Counted from the first letter of the stretch, positions 9,841 through 18,092 are shown. The stretch: DNA of 64,000 nt from Candidatus Obscuribacterales bacterium (GCA_020050685.1 JAGVKG010000041.1:1-64000), one strand, 5' to 3'. Numbers and translations: made by a program. The notes: a model not told the origin generated them from the letters alone.

Positions 9841-10041
9841 ATGGCCCAAGCAATAAAAATGGGTTTGTACGGTTGGTACTTGCAGACCGCGGAGGAAGCT
9901 TGCAAAGATGGCAACTACGAAAGAGTAAAACAAATTCTTATACCAACATTGAATGAATTAGAAAAACATCTTGAGGAGATACGAGCATCCATTGTTAGAG
10001 CAACTGATTGCCTGGCACGAGCAGAGCAGCACAGTTCCTGA
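9841..10041 (+). CDS. 66-residue helical protein resembling the N-terminus of the nearby TPR protein
   Basis: Small soluble protein behind a strong ribosome site (AAAGGAGATAAAA-ATG). It is predicted to be all-helical and has no Cys. Its sequence parallels the first 60 residues of the TPR protein encoded at 12444-13406: GLYGWYLQTAEEACKDGNYE versus GLWESYIGAAKSAYKNGEFE, then similar helix lengths (ILIPTLNELEKHLEEI versus MLGSALAEMEGNIHNV). It therefore looks like a stand-alone N-terminal cap of that protein. The function is unknown; binding to the TPR protein or its partner is a guess. It stands 131 bases before narK, with a dyad site between them. Confidence 0.75.
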   Translation: MAQAIKMGLYGWYLQTAEEACKDGNYERVKQILIPTLNELEKHLEEIRASIVRATDCLARAEQHSS

Positions 10042-10046
10042 AACAA

Positions 10047-10064
10047 TTCAGCCAAAAGGATGAG
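10047..10064. promoter_or_regulatory. dyad site upstream of narK
   Basis: TTCAGCC-AAAA-GGATGAG, with the AAAA spacer shared with the tnaA/nnrS and nar-operon sites. It lies 109 bases before the narK ATG. Confidence 0.5.
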
Positions 10065-10172
10065 CTAATCCAGGCCAAAGAAGGTTGGAAAGCTATTCCA
10101 GACACACCATAATGTTAAGGGTATGGCTATTGGCGGCAAGACCGAACAAAGGATACGGAAAGCGAGAAAAAT

Positions 10173-11363
10173 ATGAAAGCAAAAGCAGAAACGAAATCAC
10201 TTATCCTGGGTACTTTAGCCTTTACCGTCGCATTCGCGATTTGGGGGCTGCTGGCCGGGCTAATGCCAATCTTGAAAAAGGAACTGGCCTTGACGGCTCA
10301 ACAAGCCAGCCTGCTTGTCGCCTTGCCAGTGGTCCTGGGATCTCTGGGCAGAATACCAGTTGGTATTCTTGCTGATCGCTTCGGCGGTAAGCGAATTTTT
10401 TCCATTCTGCTTTTTGCAATAGCACTGCCGGCAATTGCTCTGGGATTTGTCCATAGTTATCAGGGATTTTTGATCACCGCTTTGTTTCTGGGAATAGCTG
10501 GTACCAGTTTTGCTATCGGAATTACTTTTGTTTCACGCTGGTTTCCCTCAGAAAAGCAAGGAACCGTACTAGGTATTTACGGCATCGGAAATATTGGACA
10601 GTCTATTGCTGTCTTTGGCGCTCCGGCGCTTGCTCTTGCCATTGGCTTAAAGGGCGCTGTTTGGGCATTTGCGGCTTTCGCCTTGATCTATGCAATTTAC
10701 TTTGCCACAAACGCAGAAGATGCCGAATGGAAATTGCCTGCCAAAACTCTCTCGCAGTCTATGCGCATCTTTCTTGAAAAACCAATGTGTTGGGTATTGA
10801 GCCTCTTGTACTTTCAAACATTTGGTGGCTTTGTTGCATTATCAATTTATATGCCTATGTTACTTAAGGAACTCTTTGGACTTAGCCCTGCCGATGCGGG
10901 TTTACGTACCGCCCTATTTGTTGTGCTGGCCACAGCAACACGTCCACTAGGCGGTTGGCTGTCCGACTCATTTGGCGGCAGCAAAGTTATAGCAATTTCT
11001 CTTTTTGGCTTAATTCCCTGTGGGCTATTGTTGGCTTCTTCTGACTTAGGCTATTTTACTGTTGGTGCACTGGGAGCCGCATTTCTGGTCGGTTTAGGAA
11101 ATGGCGGCGTTTTTAAATTAGTGCCGCACTATTTCCCCAAGGACGCAGGAACAGTCACTGGTCTTGTTGGTGCTGCTGGTGGCATGGGCGGATTCTTTCC
11201 GCCGCTTGTGCTTGGCTGGTGCAAAGACCATATGGGTTCATTCAATCCTGGTTTTTATATGCTTGCGGTGTTTGCCGCACTATGCCTGATTACGCTTTAC
11301 CTCACGATAATCAAGCCCTCTCGCCACGAGCTTGCCCGAGAACACAAATTCTCGTCCGTATAA
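10173..11363 (+). CDS. narK: NarK-type nitrate/nitrite transporter
   Basis: Twelve-helix major facilitator protein moving nitrate in and/or nitrite out across the inner membrane. The first half has the MFS loop GILADRFGGKR. The second half has GNGGVFKLVPHYFP and GLVGAAGGMGGFFPP, the nitrate-signature segments of the NarK/NasA family. Its 396 residues match the NarK1-like short form. The ATG follows GCGAGAAAAAT, a modest ribosome site. It probably feeds the cytoplasmic nitrate site of NarG encoded 16 kb away. The downstream SLAC1-type channel begins 40 bases later and is probably co-transcribed. Confidence 0.93.
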   Translation: MKAKAETKSLILGTLAFTVAFAIWGLLAGLMPILKKELALTAQQASLLVALPVVLGSLGRIPVGILADRFGGKRIFSILLFAIALPAIALGFVHSYQGFLITALFLGIAGTSFAIGITFVSRWFPSEKQGTVLGIYGIGNIGQSIAVFGAPALALAIGLKGAVWAFAAFALIYAIYFATNAEDAEWKLPAKTLSQSMRIFLEKPMCWVLSLLYFQTFGGFVALSIYMPMLLKELFGLSPADAGLRTALFVVLATATRPLGGWLSDSFGGSKVIAISLFGLIPCGLLLASSDLGYFTVGALGAAFLVGLGNGGVFKLVPHYFPKDAGTVTGLVGAAGGMGGFFPPLVLGWCKDHMGSFNPGFYMLAVFAALCLITLYLTIIKPSRHELAREHKFSSV

Positions 11364-11403
11364 TTGGCGATACAGCGCAGGTCGTGACACCAGATCCGAA
11401 GGT

Positions 11404-12447
11404 ATGAATTCCCCTCTCATGATTCCTGCAAGAAAAATAATAGAGCGCCTGCACCCTGCCTATTTTGCCATGGTAATGGCCACTGGCGTTGTCTCCATAA
11501 ACATCTACCTGGAACACTGGCAGTTTTTGGCCCATGCTCTTTTATGGCTCAATGTCACAGTCTTCTTGATTTTGGTCACATTGACTTGCCTCCGCATTAT
11601 CTGGTTTCCTTCGTTCTTCTTAGCTGATCTCACCGACCACAATCGCTCGATTGGTTTTTTTAGTGCAGTAGCTGCCAGTTGTGTTCTTGGTAGACAATTC
11701 ATCGTTGTCACGGAAGACTATCAGCTGGCCAAGTTGCTCTGGTTTGCGGGGTTAATTTTGTGGCTGTTCCTTACCTACACAATTTTTACTGCCCTAACAG
11801 TTAAGGAATCTAAACCGACTTTAGATCAAGGTATTAACGGCGGCTGGCTCCTTTCCGTTGTCGCCACACAGGCAGTCTCTGTTCTGGGCTCAATGCTTGC
11901 CCAACAATTTGGCCCTTATGAGCAACCGGTGTTATTTTTTTCCTTATCACTCTGGCTCTGTGGTGGCATGCTTTATATTTGGATGATCTCGCTTATCTTT
12001 TACCGATATACGTTTTTCAAATTTTCGCCCTCCGACCTTGCCCCTCCTTATTGGATCAACATGGGCGCCATGGCCATATCAACCTTGGCCGGTACGACGT
12101 TGATTCAAAATGCAGACCAGTTTGTTTTCCTGCAAGAAATACTTCCTTTTATAAAAGGTTTCACTATGTTCTTTTGGGCTACGGCAACCTGGTGGTTTCC
12201 AATGCTATTATTTTTAGCCCTTTGGAGACATTTTTATAAGCGCTTTCCCTGGGTGTACGATCCATTATACTGGGGACTGGTCTTTCCTTTGGCCATGTAT
12301 GCCGCCTGCACTTTTCAGCTGGCCGGTATTATCGGCCTGCCCATCTTGCTTACCCTTTCTCGGTGCTTTGTCTATATATCCCTAATTGCTTGGCTAATCG
12401 TATTTGCCGGGTTTTTGTCAAGGCTATACAGAAGTGATCCACCTTAG
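11404..12447 (+). CDS. SLAC1/TehA family anion channel-like membrane protein
   Basis: Ten-helix membrane protein of the TehA/SLAC1/Mae1 family (tellurite resistance, C4-dicarboxylate and nitrate/chloride channels). Evidence is the N-terminal LHPAYFAMVMATGVVS, typical of the family, and evenly spaced hydrophobic helices through 347 residues with the late WWFPMLLFLALWRHF segment. I start at the ATG at 11404; an upstream TTG in frame lies within narK. Directly following narK, it may pass nitrate, nitrite or another small anion, but the substrate is not readable from the sequence. Its 3' end overlaps the convergent TPR gene by 4 bases. Confidence 0.82.
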   Translation: MNSPLMIPARKIIERLHPAYFAMVMATGVVSINIYLEHWQFLAHALLWLNVTVFLILVTLTCLRIIWFPSFFLADLTDHNRSIGFFSAVAASCVLGRQFIVVTEDYQLAKLLWFAGLILWLFLTYTIFTALTVKESKPTLDQGINGGWLLSVVATQAVSVLGSMLAQQFGPYEQPVLFFSLSLWLCGGMLYIWMISLIFYRYTFFKFSPSDLAPPYWINMGAMAISTLAGTTLIQNADQFVFLQEILPFIKGFTMFFWATATWWFPMLLFLALWRHFYKRFPWVYDPLYWGLVFPLAMYAACTFQLAGIIGLPILLTLSRCFVYISLIAWLIVFAGFLSRLYRSDPP

Positions 12448-13406
12448 GCATTTGTACCACGTCGTTTCTCCTTCACTGACAAAAGCCGTGTGCCTATAGA
12501 AGAGAACATGCAGGCCAACTTTTCGCAGAGATTTGCTTTGTCGATTTCAAATGACTGGTGGCAAAGTTCACTTGCTTGGGCAAATTTCTTCTGGGAACAA
12601 AACACATCTGACATCTCACACAGCTTCGCGCCAATCTCTCCGGCAGATGCGGTATCCCTTATCTCCAGTGCGGCCTTGCAAAGTGGCTGTGCATCAGCAT
12701 TTTTGCCTTGCTCGCATAATACCAGTCCCAAAGCATTGAGATTCTCTGCCAATTCCTCTTGATCCGCATCCGGCAAGCTTTCGCGTATGGACAGAGAGCG
12801 TCTGAAAAAATCTTCTGCTTCGCTCAATTTGCCTTGAGCATGGCAAAGAAGTCCCAAGAAAGATAATGTCTGCGCCAGGTCCTTATTTTTAGGTAGGCCA
12901 GATAATTTAAAAATATGCACAATTCTCCGATAAAGATTCTCTGCATCAGCAAATTTTTCCTCAGCATAGCAAACTATTGCCAGACTATTCAGACATGGAA
13001 TTACAGTCGGATGATTCGGTCCGATAATTTGTTCTGTAATTCTCAGCGATTGCCTTAGCAAAGGTTCTGCCTTGGCAAATTCCCCTTGCTGGCAATACAA
13101 CTTGGCCAGTTCCGCTAAGACCATTGTCAAAGCCGGATCGTTGGCACCAAATGTTTCCTTTCGTATAGAAAGAGCCCTCAAATAGAGAGGCTCAGCCTCA
13201 GCATATTTACCTTGCTCCCGATAAGCATTTGCTAGTCCGCAAAGCACCTCCGGCAAAATGGATTGAACATTATGAATGTTACCTTCCATTTCGGCCAAAG
13301 CCGATCCGAGCATTTTTTTGCATCTTTCAAATTCACCGTTTTTATATGCGCTTTTAGCTGCTCCAATATAGGACTCCCATAAGCCTTGTTGTGTTTCATC
13401 GATCAT
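12444..13406 (-). CDS. TPR repeat protein (kinesin-light-chain type)
   Basis: Cytosolic scaffold protein of 320 residues. About five 42-residue TPR units run from residue about 50, with repeat cores such as LANAYREQGKYAEAEPLYLRAL, LAKLYCQQGEFAKAEPLLRQSL and LGLLCHAQGKLSEAEDFFRRSL, the kinesin-light-chain spacing. The N-terminal 50 residues resemble the separate 66-residue protein at 9841. The ATG is preceded by AGAGGT. No enzymatic domain is visible and a protein-interaction role is assumed. A 43-codon frame sits directly upstream on the same strand. Confidence 0.85.
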   Translation of the reverse strand: MIDETQQGLWESYIGAAKSAYKNGEFERCKKMLGSALAEMEGNIHNVQSILPEVLCGLANAYREQGKYAEAEPLYLRALSIRKETFGANDPALTMVLAELAKLYCQQGEFAKAEPLLRQSLRITEQIIGPNHPTVIPCLNSLAIVCYAEEKFADAENLYRRIVHIFKLSGLPKNKDLAQTLSFLGLLCHAQGKLSEAEDFFRRSLSIRESLPDADQEELAENLNALGLVLCEQGKNADAQPLCKAALEIRDTASAGEIGAKLCEMSDVFCSQKKFAQASELCHQSFEIDKANLCEKLACMFSSIGTRLLSVKEKRRGTNA

Positions 13407-13420
13407 AATTCTTACCTCTC

Positions 13421-13552
13421 TTAATGTCCCTTTTGGAGTACGAAATCCACAAATAAGATCGTATTCTTATTCTTGTTGACCGAGAAGCAATTCACATCAG
13501 TCTTGGTGCTTATTTGGTATCGGTGATTATCAAAAAACAGGATGGTTACCAT
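13421..13552 (-). CDS. possible 43-residue protein upstream of the TPR gene
   Basis: Open frame on the minus strand starting at the ATG at 13552 behind GAGG, with its stop 14 bases before the TPR gene start. The product begins MVTILFFDNHRYQI and ends LFVDFVLQKGH, an alternating hydrophobic/polar pattern that could form a small beta-sheet. No family is recognised. It could be a leader peptide or chance; base composition alone does not decide. Confidence 0.3.
   Translation of the reverse strand: MVTILFFDNHRYQISTKTDVNCFSVNKNKNTILFVDFVLQKGH
13529..13546. promoter_or_regulatory. weak dyad-like site upstream of the NOD-like gene
   Basis: ATCAAAA-AACA-GGATGGT matches the recurring dyad at 10 of 14 arm positions. 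It lies about 184 bases before the start at 13730, farther than the better sites, so it is tentative. Confidence 0.25.
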
Positions 13553-13620
13553 TTTGTGCTCATCCTCATAGTGGATGCAAGCTAAGCAAAATCAAATAAA
13601 ATGGATATTAGCTCATTAGT

Positions 13621-13685
13621 CTTCCGCAAAGTTCAAAATCAACCATTTATCCTACCCCCAAGTGTTAAATGGAACTTTGCGGAAG
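13621..13685. repeat. long inverted repeat before the NOD-like gene
   Basis: A perfect 14-base inverted pair, CTTCCGCAAAGTTC (13621-13634) and GAACTTTGCGGAAG (13672-13685), continues inward as CCATTTA/TAAATGG after an 8-base bulge on the left side. As RNA it would form a stem of about 21 pairs ending 44 bases before the start codon. No T-run follows, so it is not a standard terminator. It could be a 5' leader structure or an operator. Confidence 0.75.
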
Positions 13686-13729
13686 CTCCTATTTTAAAGT
13701 TGCAATTTCAGTCACGGAACTATTGACTC

Positions 13730-16054
13730 ATGAATAAGAAATACTGGTGGCAACCGCTATTTATTGTCCTGGCAGCGGGAATAGCCGGTGTCTTATTTAT
13801 GGGCGTTCGTACATATCAGGACGCACCGCCAATTCCCAACTATTTAACTAAATCCGGCCTGACGGTCATATCACATCAGAACATTATTGATGGGCAGCAG
13901 GTTTTCCAGAAATATGCGCTTATGGATTATGGCAGCATGTTTGGCGATGGCGCCGGCCGCGGCCCTGATTACACTGCTGATGCACTGCACAATATTGTTG
14001 TTTCCATGAAGGAGTTTTATCACAAGCAACAGTCGGATGCTTCAAATCCAAGTTTAGCTTTGGCATTAGATGCTATAACAATAAATGAAATCAAGAGCAA
14101 TTTTTATAATCCGGCAAGTGGTGAAGTCTTGCTTTCTGATGCACAAGTTTATGCCTATGAAAAGCTAGTCACCCATTACAAAAGCTTGTTTTCCACGGGC
14201 GAGCATGAATCGATGCGTCCCAGACACTACATCGTTAGTTCAGAGGACTTGCGCAATCTCAGTTCTTTCTTTTTTTGGGGAGCCTGGGTATGCAGTAGCA
14301 AACGCCCTGGCTTCACCTACAGCTATACGCACAACTGGCCCTATGATGAGCAGGCAGGCAATTTGCCTACAGCGCCAGTCATCTTCTGGAGTTTCGTCGG
14401 CTGTCTGGGGCTATTGGTCGGACTGGGGGCTGTTCTTTATATGCGCGGGCGATTAGACAAACTAATTAGTCTTTCAACCTCGGCAGACCCAGCTCTTGAA
14501 CCTCCTCCTACCATAACATCAGTGGCCGAATTTTTACCTTCACCTACACAAGTTGTTTCATACTGGTTTTTTGCCGCCGCCGCAATCGTTTTTCTCTTGC
14601 AGATATTTGCCGGCGTGCTGACAATCCATGATTTTGTCGGCCTAACCAAATATTTTGGATTTGACACAGCTCCTCTATTGCCGGTGACAATCACCCGCAG
14701 CTGGCACCTCCAACTTTCCCTTTTCTGGATCACGGCTTGCTGGATGGGTGCTTCAATTTTTGTTCTTCCTATGATGGCCGGCTACGAGCCCAAAGCACAG
14801 CTTGCCTGGGTAAAAGGATTGTTCATTCTGCTTGTCGTCACGGTAATTGGCTCCACGGTCGGCATTTTTGCCGGTCCGAAAAATTGGCTTGGACAATGGT
14901 GGCACTTGTTGGGTAATCAGGGATGGGAATTTGTTGAATTAGGTAAGCTCTGGCAATATCTTTTGTTTGCCTGCTTCATCCTTTGGGGAATTATTGTTTG
15001 GCGCGGCATTAGGCCATTGTTTGCCAATCGAGAGCCGCTGGACTTGCCAAAGTGGTTATTCTACACAATCGTATCAATTAATGTACTCTTTTTATCCGGT
15101 TTTGTTGCCACTCCCAACACAAATTTTGTGATCGCTGATTTTTGGCGTTGGTGTGTCATACACATGTGGGTGGAGGCATTCTTTGAGGTTTTTACTACGG
15201 CAATTATTGCTTACTTCTTGTATCACATGGGACTTGTAGCTAAGGGATCTGCGTGTCGAATCGTCTATTTGTCATGCATTTTATTTCTTGGCTCCGGACT
15301 TTTAGGTATTGCTCACAACTTTTATTGGAATGCAAAACCTGTCGTAACACTAGCGGTGGGCAGTGTATTCTCTACACTACAGGTGGTGCCTCTCGTACTG
15401 TTGTCGCTCGAAGCCTGGCGTTTTCGTCAACTACCAAGTCTGACCTTCAAAAAGCATGGGAAGCCTGACAATTTTGGTCAAACACAGTCATTTTTATTTC
15501 TGCTTGCTGTCAATTTCTGGAACTTCATGGGTGCTGGTGTCTTTGGCTTCATCATCAATTTACCAATCATCAATTACTTTGAGCATGGAACTTACTTGAC
15601 GGTCAACCATGGGCACGCAGCCCTTATGGGCGTCTATGGTAATCTCTCGCTGGCAGCACTGCTCTTTTGCAGTCGCTACCTGATTATGCAAGGCCGTTGG
15701 AATGAAAAAATACTCAACTGTGCATTTTGGTCTCTCAATATTGGACTTGCTTTGATGGTAGCGCTAGATCTTTTTCCGGCAGGAATAATGCAATTTCAAG
15801 CCGTCCTTGATCACGGACTATGGTATGCACGCTCGCAAGAGTTTATTCTCGGCATACCCTTTCAAACCCTAACCTGGATGCGTGCAATTGGTGGCTACAT
15901 ATTCGCGTTGGGAGGAGTGATACCACTTGTTTGGTTTGTTTTAAGCCGAAGCCTATCTATTAAGCAAGCCGGATTACAAACTATGCCGGCTGAAGACGGC
16001 TTCGAATGCAAGCCTATGGCCTGCGGTCTTGTGGTCGAGCCGGACAATTCATAG
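13730..16054 (+). CDS. nod: nitric oxide dismutase (NOD)-like member of the quinol NO reductase family
   Basis: Heme-copper superfamily membrane protein of 774 residues with the qNOR layout. It has an N-terminal helix, then a periplasmic heme-less cytochrome-c-like domain to about residue 210 (including SAFF/KRPG-type segments and YSYTHNWPYD), then the helices of the catalytic unit. The heme-ligand segment VNHGHAALMG (His627, His629) and HMWVE (His478, Glu482) are intact. Canonical NO reductases then have a His-His pair at the FeB iron; here it is His529-Asn530 (AHNFYW). The Glu of the usual ALEPLP segment is Gln551 (TLQVVP). The quinol-site Glu and Phe four and eight residues after His326 appear to be Ser330 and Ile334. 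From memory of the family, these substitutions mark the NO dismutase candidates of Methylomirabilis (2 NO to N2 + O2). Plain NO reduction remains possible. It overlaps hxlR by 41 bases at the 3' end. Confidence 0.78.
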   Translation: MNKKYWWQPLFIVLAAGIAGVLFMGVRTYQDAPPIPNYLTKSGLTVISHQNIIDGQQVFQKYALMDYGSMFGDGAGRGPDYTADALHNIVVSMKEFYHKQQSDASNPSLALALDAITINEIKSNFYNPASGEVLLSDAQVYAYEKLVTHYKSLFSTGEHESMRPRHYIVSSEDLRNLSSFFFWGAWVCSSKRPGFTYSYTHNWPYDEQAGNLPTAPVIFWSFVGCLGLLVGLGAVLYMRGRLDKLISLSTSADPALEPPPTITSVAEFLPSPTQVVSYWFFAAAAIVFLLQIFAGVLTIHDFVGLTKYFGFDTAPLLPVTITRSWHLQLSLFWITACWMGASIFVLPMMAGYEPKAQLAWVKGLFILLVVTVIGSTVGIFAGPKNWLGQWWHLLGNQGWEFVELGKLWQYLLFACFILWGIIVWRGIRPLFANREPLDLPKWLFYTIVSINVLFLSGFVATPNTNFVIADFWRWCVIHMWVEAFFEVFTTAIIAYFLYHMGLVAKGSACRIVYLSCILFLGSGLLGIAHNFYWNAKPVVTLAVGSVFSTLQVVPLVLLSLEAWRFRQLPSLTFKKHGKPDNFGQTQSFLFLLAVNFWNFMGAGVFGFIINLPIINYFEHGTYLTVNHGHAALMGVYGNLSLAALLFCSRYLIMQGRWNEKILNCAFWSLNIGLALMVALDLFPAGIMQFQAVLDHGLWYARSQEFILGIPFQTLTWMRAIGGYIFALGGVIPLVWFVLSRSLSIKQAGLQTMPAEDGFECKPMACGLVVEPDNS

Positions 16055-16439
16055 CCTCGTCCGAGCCGGGGCAGTCAAATGAGCAAATGCAATCAGTATG
16101 TAGCCAGTCTTCGGCAACTTTTTTAATTGCCGCCAACAATTGAGGCAGCTGTCGTCCTTTTTCTGTAAGAAAATATTCCACCTTCTTTGGACCGCTGGTA
16201 GTGACGTTACGATCAATCAAGTGGTGCTGCTCCAGCATGTGCAAACGCTCTTGCAAGACCTTCATACTCAGGCCTGGAACCCGTGCTAAAAATTGCCTGG
16301 TTCGGGTGGGCTGAATCGATAACTCACGCAAGATTTCTATAGACCATTTGCAACTCAAAATCTCAAGCAAAAAGGCTATCGGACATACGGATTTATCTAT
16401 CGTTGTCTTTTTTTCTACAGGGGTATTGATTTCATCCAT
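16014..16439 (-). CDS. HxlR family transcription regulator with Cys-rich tail
   Basis: Winged-helix DNA-binding protein of 141 residues. The N-terminal CPIAFLLEILSCKWSIEILREL matches the family opening (CPxxxxLxxxxGKW), followed by the wing MLEQHHLIDRNV and FLTEKGRQLPQLL. HxlR proteins usually sense thiol-reactive or aromatic compounds through the N-terminal Cys. This one also carries four Cys in its last 25 residues (DCICSFDC ... NC), an unusual tail that could bind metal or react with NO. It is transcribed away from tyrosine phenol-lyase and is the obvious candidate to control it. Its 3' end overlaps the NOD-like gene antisense. Confidence 0.88.
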   Translation of the reverse strand: MDEINTPVEKKTTIDKSVCPIAFLLEILSCKWSIEILRELSIQPTRTRQFLARVPGLSMKVLQERLHMLEQHHLIDRNVTTSGPKKVEYFLTEKGRQLPQLLAAIKKVAEDWLHTDCICSFDCPGSDEAMNCPARPQDRRP

Positions 16440-16543
16440 ATAAAAGCTCTTGTTCCACTAAGTATTCCATACGCATAGAATGAACTTATCTAATTCGAGC
16501 AACCATTCATCAGATTAAGTTTCGCTGATTGGTTACCTTTTGG

Positions 16544-16563
16544 TATCCACCCTAAGGATGATA
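16544..16563. promoter_or_regulatory. dyad site upstream of tyrosine phenol-lyase
   Basis: TATCCACC-CTAA-GGATGATA, arms complementary at 6 of 8 positions, 53 bases before the start codon. Another small dyad, TACC-TTTT-GGTA, lies directly to its left at about 16534-16545 and could be the HxlR operator. Confidence 0.5.
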
Positions 16564-16615
16564 AACACAGGCCTTAATTGCGAGAAACTAGACCAAATAG
16601 GAAGGAGGGCTGTCA

Positions 16616-18076
16616 ATGAGTAGAGAACAAAGATCTTGGGCTGAGCCTTATAAGATAAAGGTTGTTGAGCCAATTAGGATGACCACACGCGAAAGGCGCA
16701 ACAAAGCCCTAGAAGAAGCCCATTTCAATTCCTTTCTTCTTCGCTCGGAAGACATTTATATAGATCTTTTGACCGATAGTGGCACGTCAGCAATGTCCGA
16801 CTATCAATGGGCCGGCATGATGATGGGCGATGAAGCCTACGCTGGTTCCAAAAATTTCTATAATCTTCAGGACAAAATAGAAAAATATTATGGCTATCCT
16901 TATGTAGTGCCGACGCATCAAGGACGAGGTGCTGAGCACCTTTTGGCCCAATTGCTGATTAAGCCAGGAGATGTAATTCCCGGAAACATGTACTTTACGA
17001 CAACCAAGGTACATCAAGAGCTTGCTGGTGGAACATTCGTCGATGTAATTATTGAACAAGCCCATGATCCTACCAGCCTGCATCCTTTTAAGGGAAATAT
17101 TGATATCGGCAAACTCAAGGATTTGATTTACAAGGTCGGAGCGGCCAGGATTCCTTATGTCAATCTCCAAGCTTGCGTGAATATGGCAGGTGGTCAACCC
17201 TTTTCCTTAGCTAACCTCAAAGAATTACGACAATTGTGCGGACAGTTTGGCATAAAAATAATTCTTGATGCCACTCGAGCCATGGAAAATGCTTGGTTCA
17301 TAAAGAGACGAGAACCAGGGCAATCAAAGCGCTCTTGCGCTGAGATTCTCTATGAGATTTGCTCTCTCACGGATGGTTGTATCATGTCCGGCAAAAAGGA
17401 CTTGCTGGTGAACATGGGCGGCTTTCTTGCCTTGCGAGATGAAAAGATTTACGGGAAAGCCTGCGAGCTGGTTGTAATTTATGAAGGACTGCACACTTAT
17501 GGTGGCATGTCCGGACGCGATATGGAAGCTATGGCTCGCGGCATTGAAGAAGCAATCCAAGACGATCATTTGAGAGCTCGAATTGGGCAGGTACAGTATT
17601 TAGGACAGAAGCTGTTAGATGCGAACATTCCCATTGTTGAACCAATTGGTGGTCACGCAGTTTATCTTGATGCCAACCGCTTTCTTTCGCATATTCCTCA
17701 AAATGAATTTCCAGCCCAAGCATTAACTTGCGCACTGTATCTTGATTTCGGCATAAGAACAATGGAAAGAGGCCTGGTTTCAGCAGGGCGCAATAGCAAA
17801 ACTGGACAACATCATCCTAGTCAGCTCGAACTTGTCAGGCTAACCATTCCTCGCCGAGTCTACACGCAAGCACATATGGATGTCGTAGCGGAAACAACCA
17901 TTGCCTGCCATCACGCCCGTAAATCAATCGCTGGGCTCCGTATGACATATGAGCCCGACAAACTGCGTTTCTTTCAAGCTCACTTTCAACCAATTGGTTC
18001 TTGGACCAATTCGTTTTCTTCTGAATATCCGATCTTGCAAGACCCGTTGTTAGAGCTCGCAAACACTATTTTCTAA
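16616..18076 (+). CDS. tpl: tyrosine phenol-lyase
   Basis: PLP enzyme cleaving tyrosine to phenol, pyruvate and ammonia. Discriminating residues are all of the phenol-lyase type: Thr128 (FTTT), Met383 and Arg385 (TMERG) and Phe452 (LRFF), matching Thr124, Met379, Arg381 and Phe448 of the Citrobacter enzyme with a constant offset of 4. The PLP lysine is in MSGKKD. The 486 residues include a tail of about 25 residues not seen in the family. The ATG follows AGGAAGGAGGG, the best ribosome site in the region. It is divergent from hxlR, and the TSUP transporter gene starts 16 bases after its stop. Confidence 0.95.
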   Translation: MSREQRSWAEPYKIKVVEPIRMTTRERRNKALEEAHFNSFLLRSEDIYIDLLTDSGTSAMSDYQWAGMMMGDEAYAGSKNFYNLQDKIEKYYGYPYVVPTHQGRGAEHLLAQLLIKPGDVIPGNMYFTTTKVHQELAGGTFVDVIIEQAHDPTSLHPFKGNIDIGKLKDLIYKVGAARIPYVNLQACVNMAGGQPFSLANLKELRQLCGQFGIKIILDATRAMENAWFIKRREPGQSKRSCAEILYEICSLTDGCIMSGKKDLLVNMGGFLALRDEKIYGKACELVVIYEGLHTYGGMSGRDMEAMARGIEEAIQDDHLRARIGQVQYLGQKLLDANIPIVEPIGGHAVYLDANRFLSHIPQNEFPAQALTCALYLDFGIRTMERGLVSAGRNSKTGQHHPSQLELVRLTIPRRVYTQAHMDVVAETTIACHHARKSIAGLRMTYEPDKLRFFQAHFQPIGSWTNSFSSEYPILQDPLLELANTIF

Positions 18077-18092
18077 GGGGTGGTCCATAAAA

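Noticed and set aside
10085-10375. 96-residue plus-strand frame overlapping narK
   Set aside because: Most of it is narK in another frame; the narK frame has clear family motifs.
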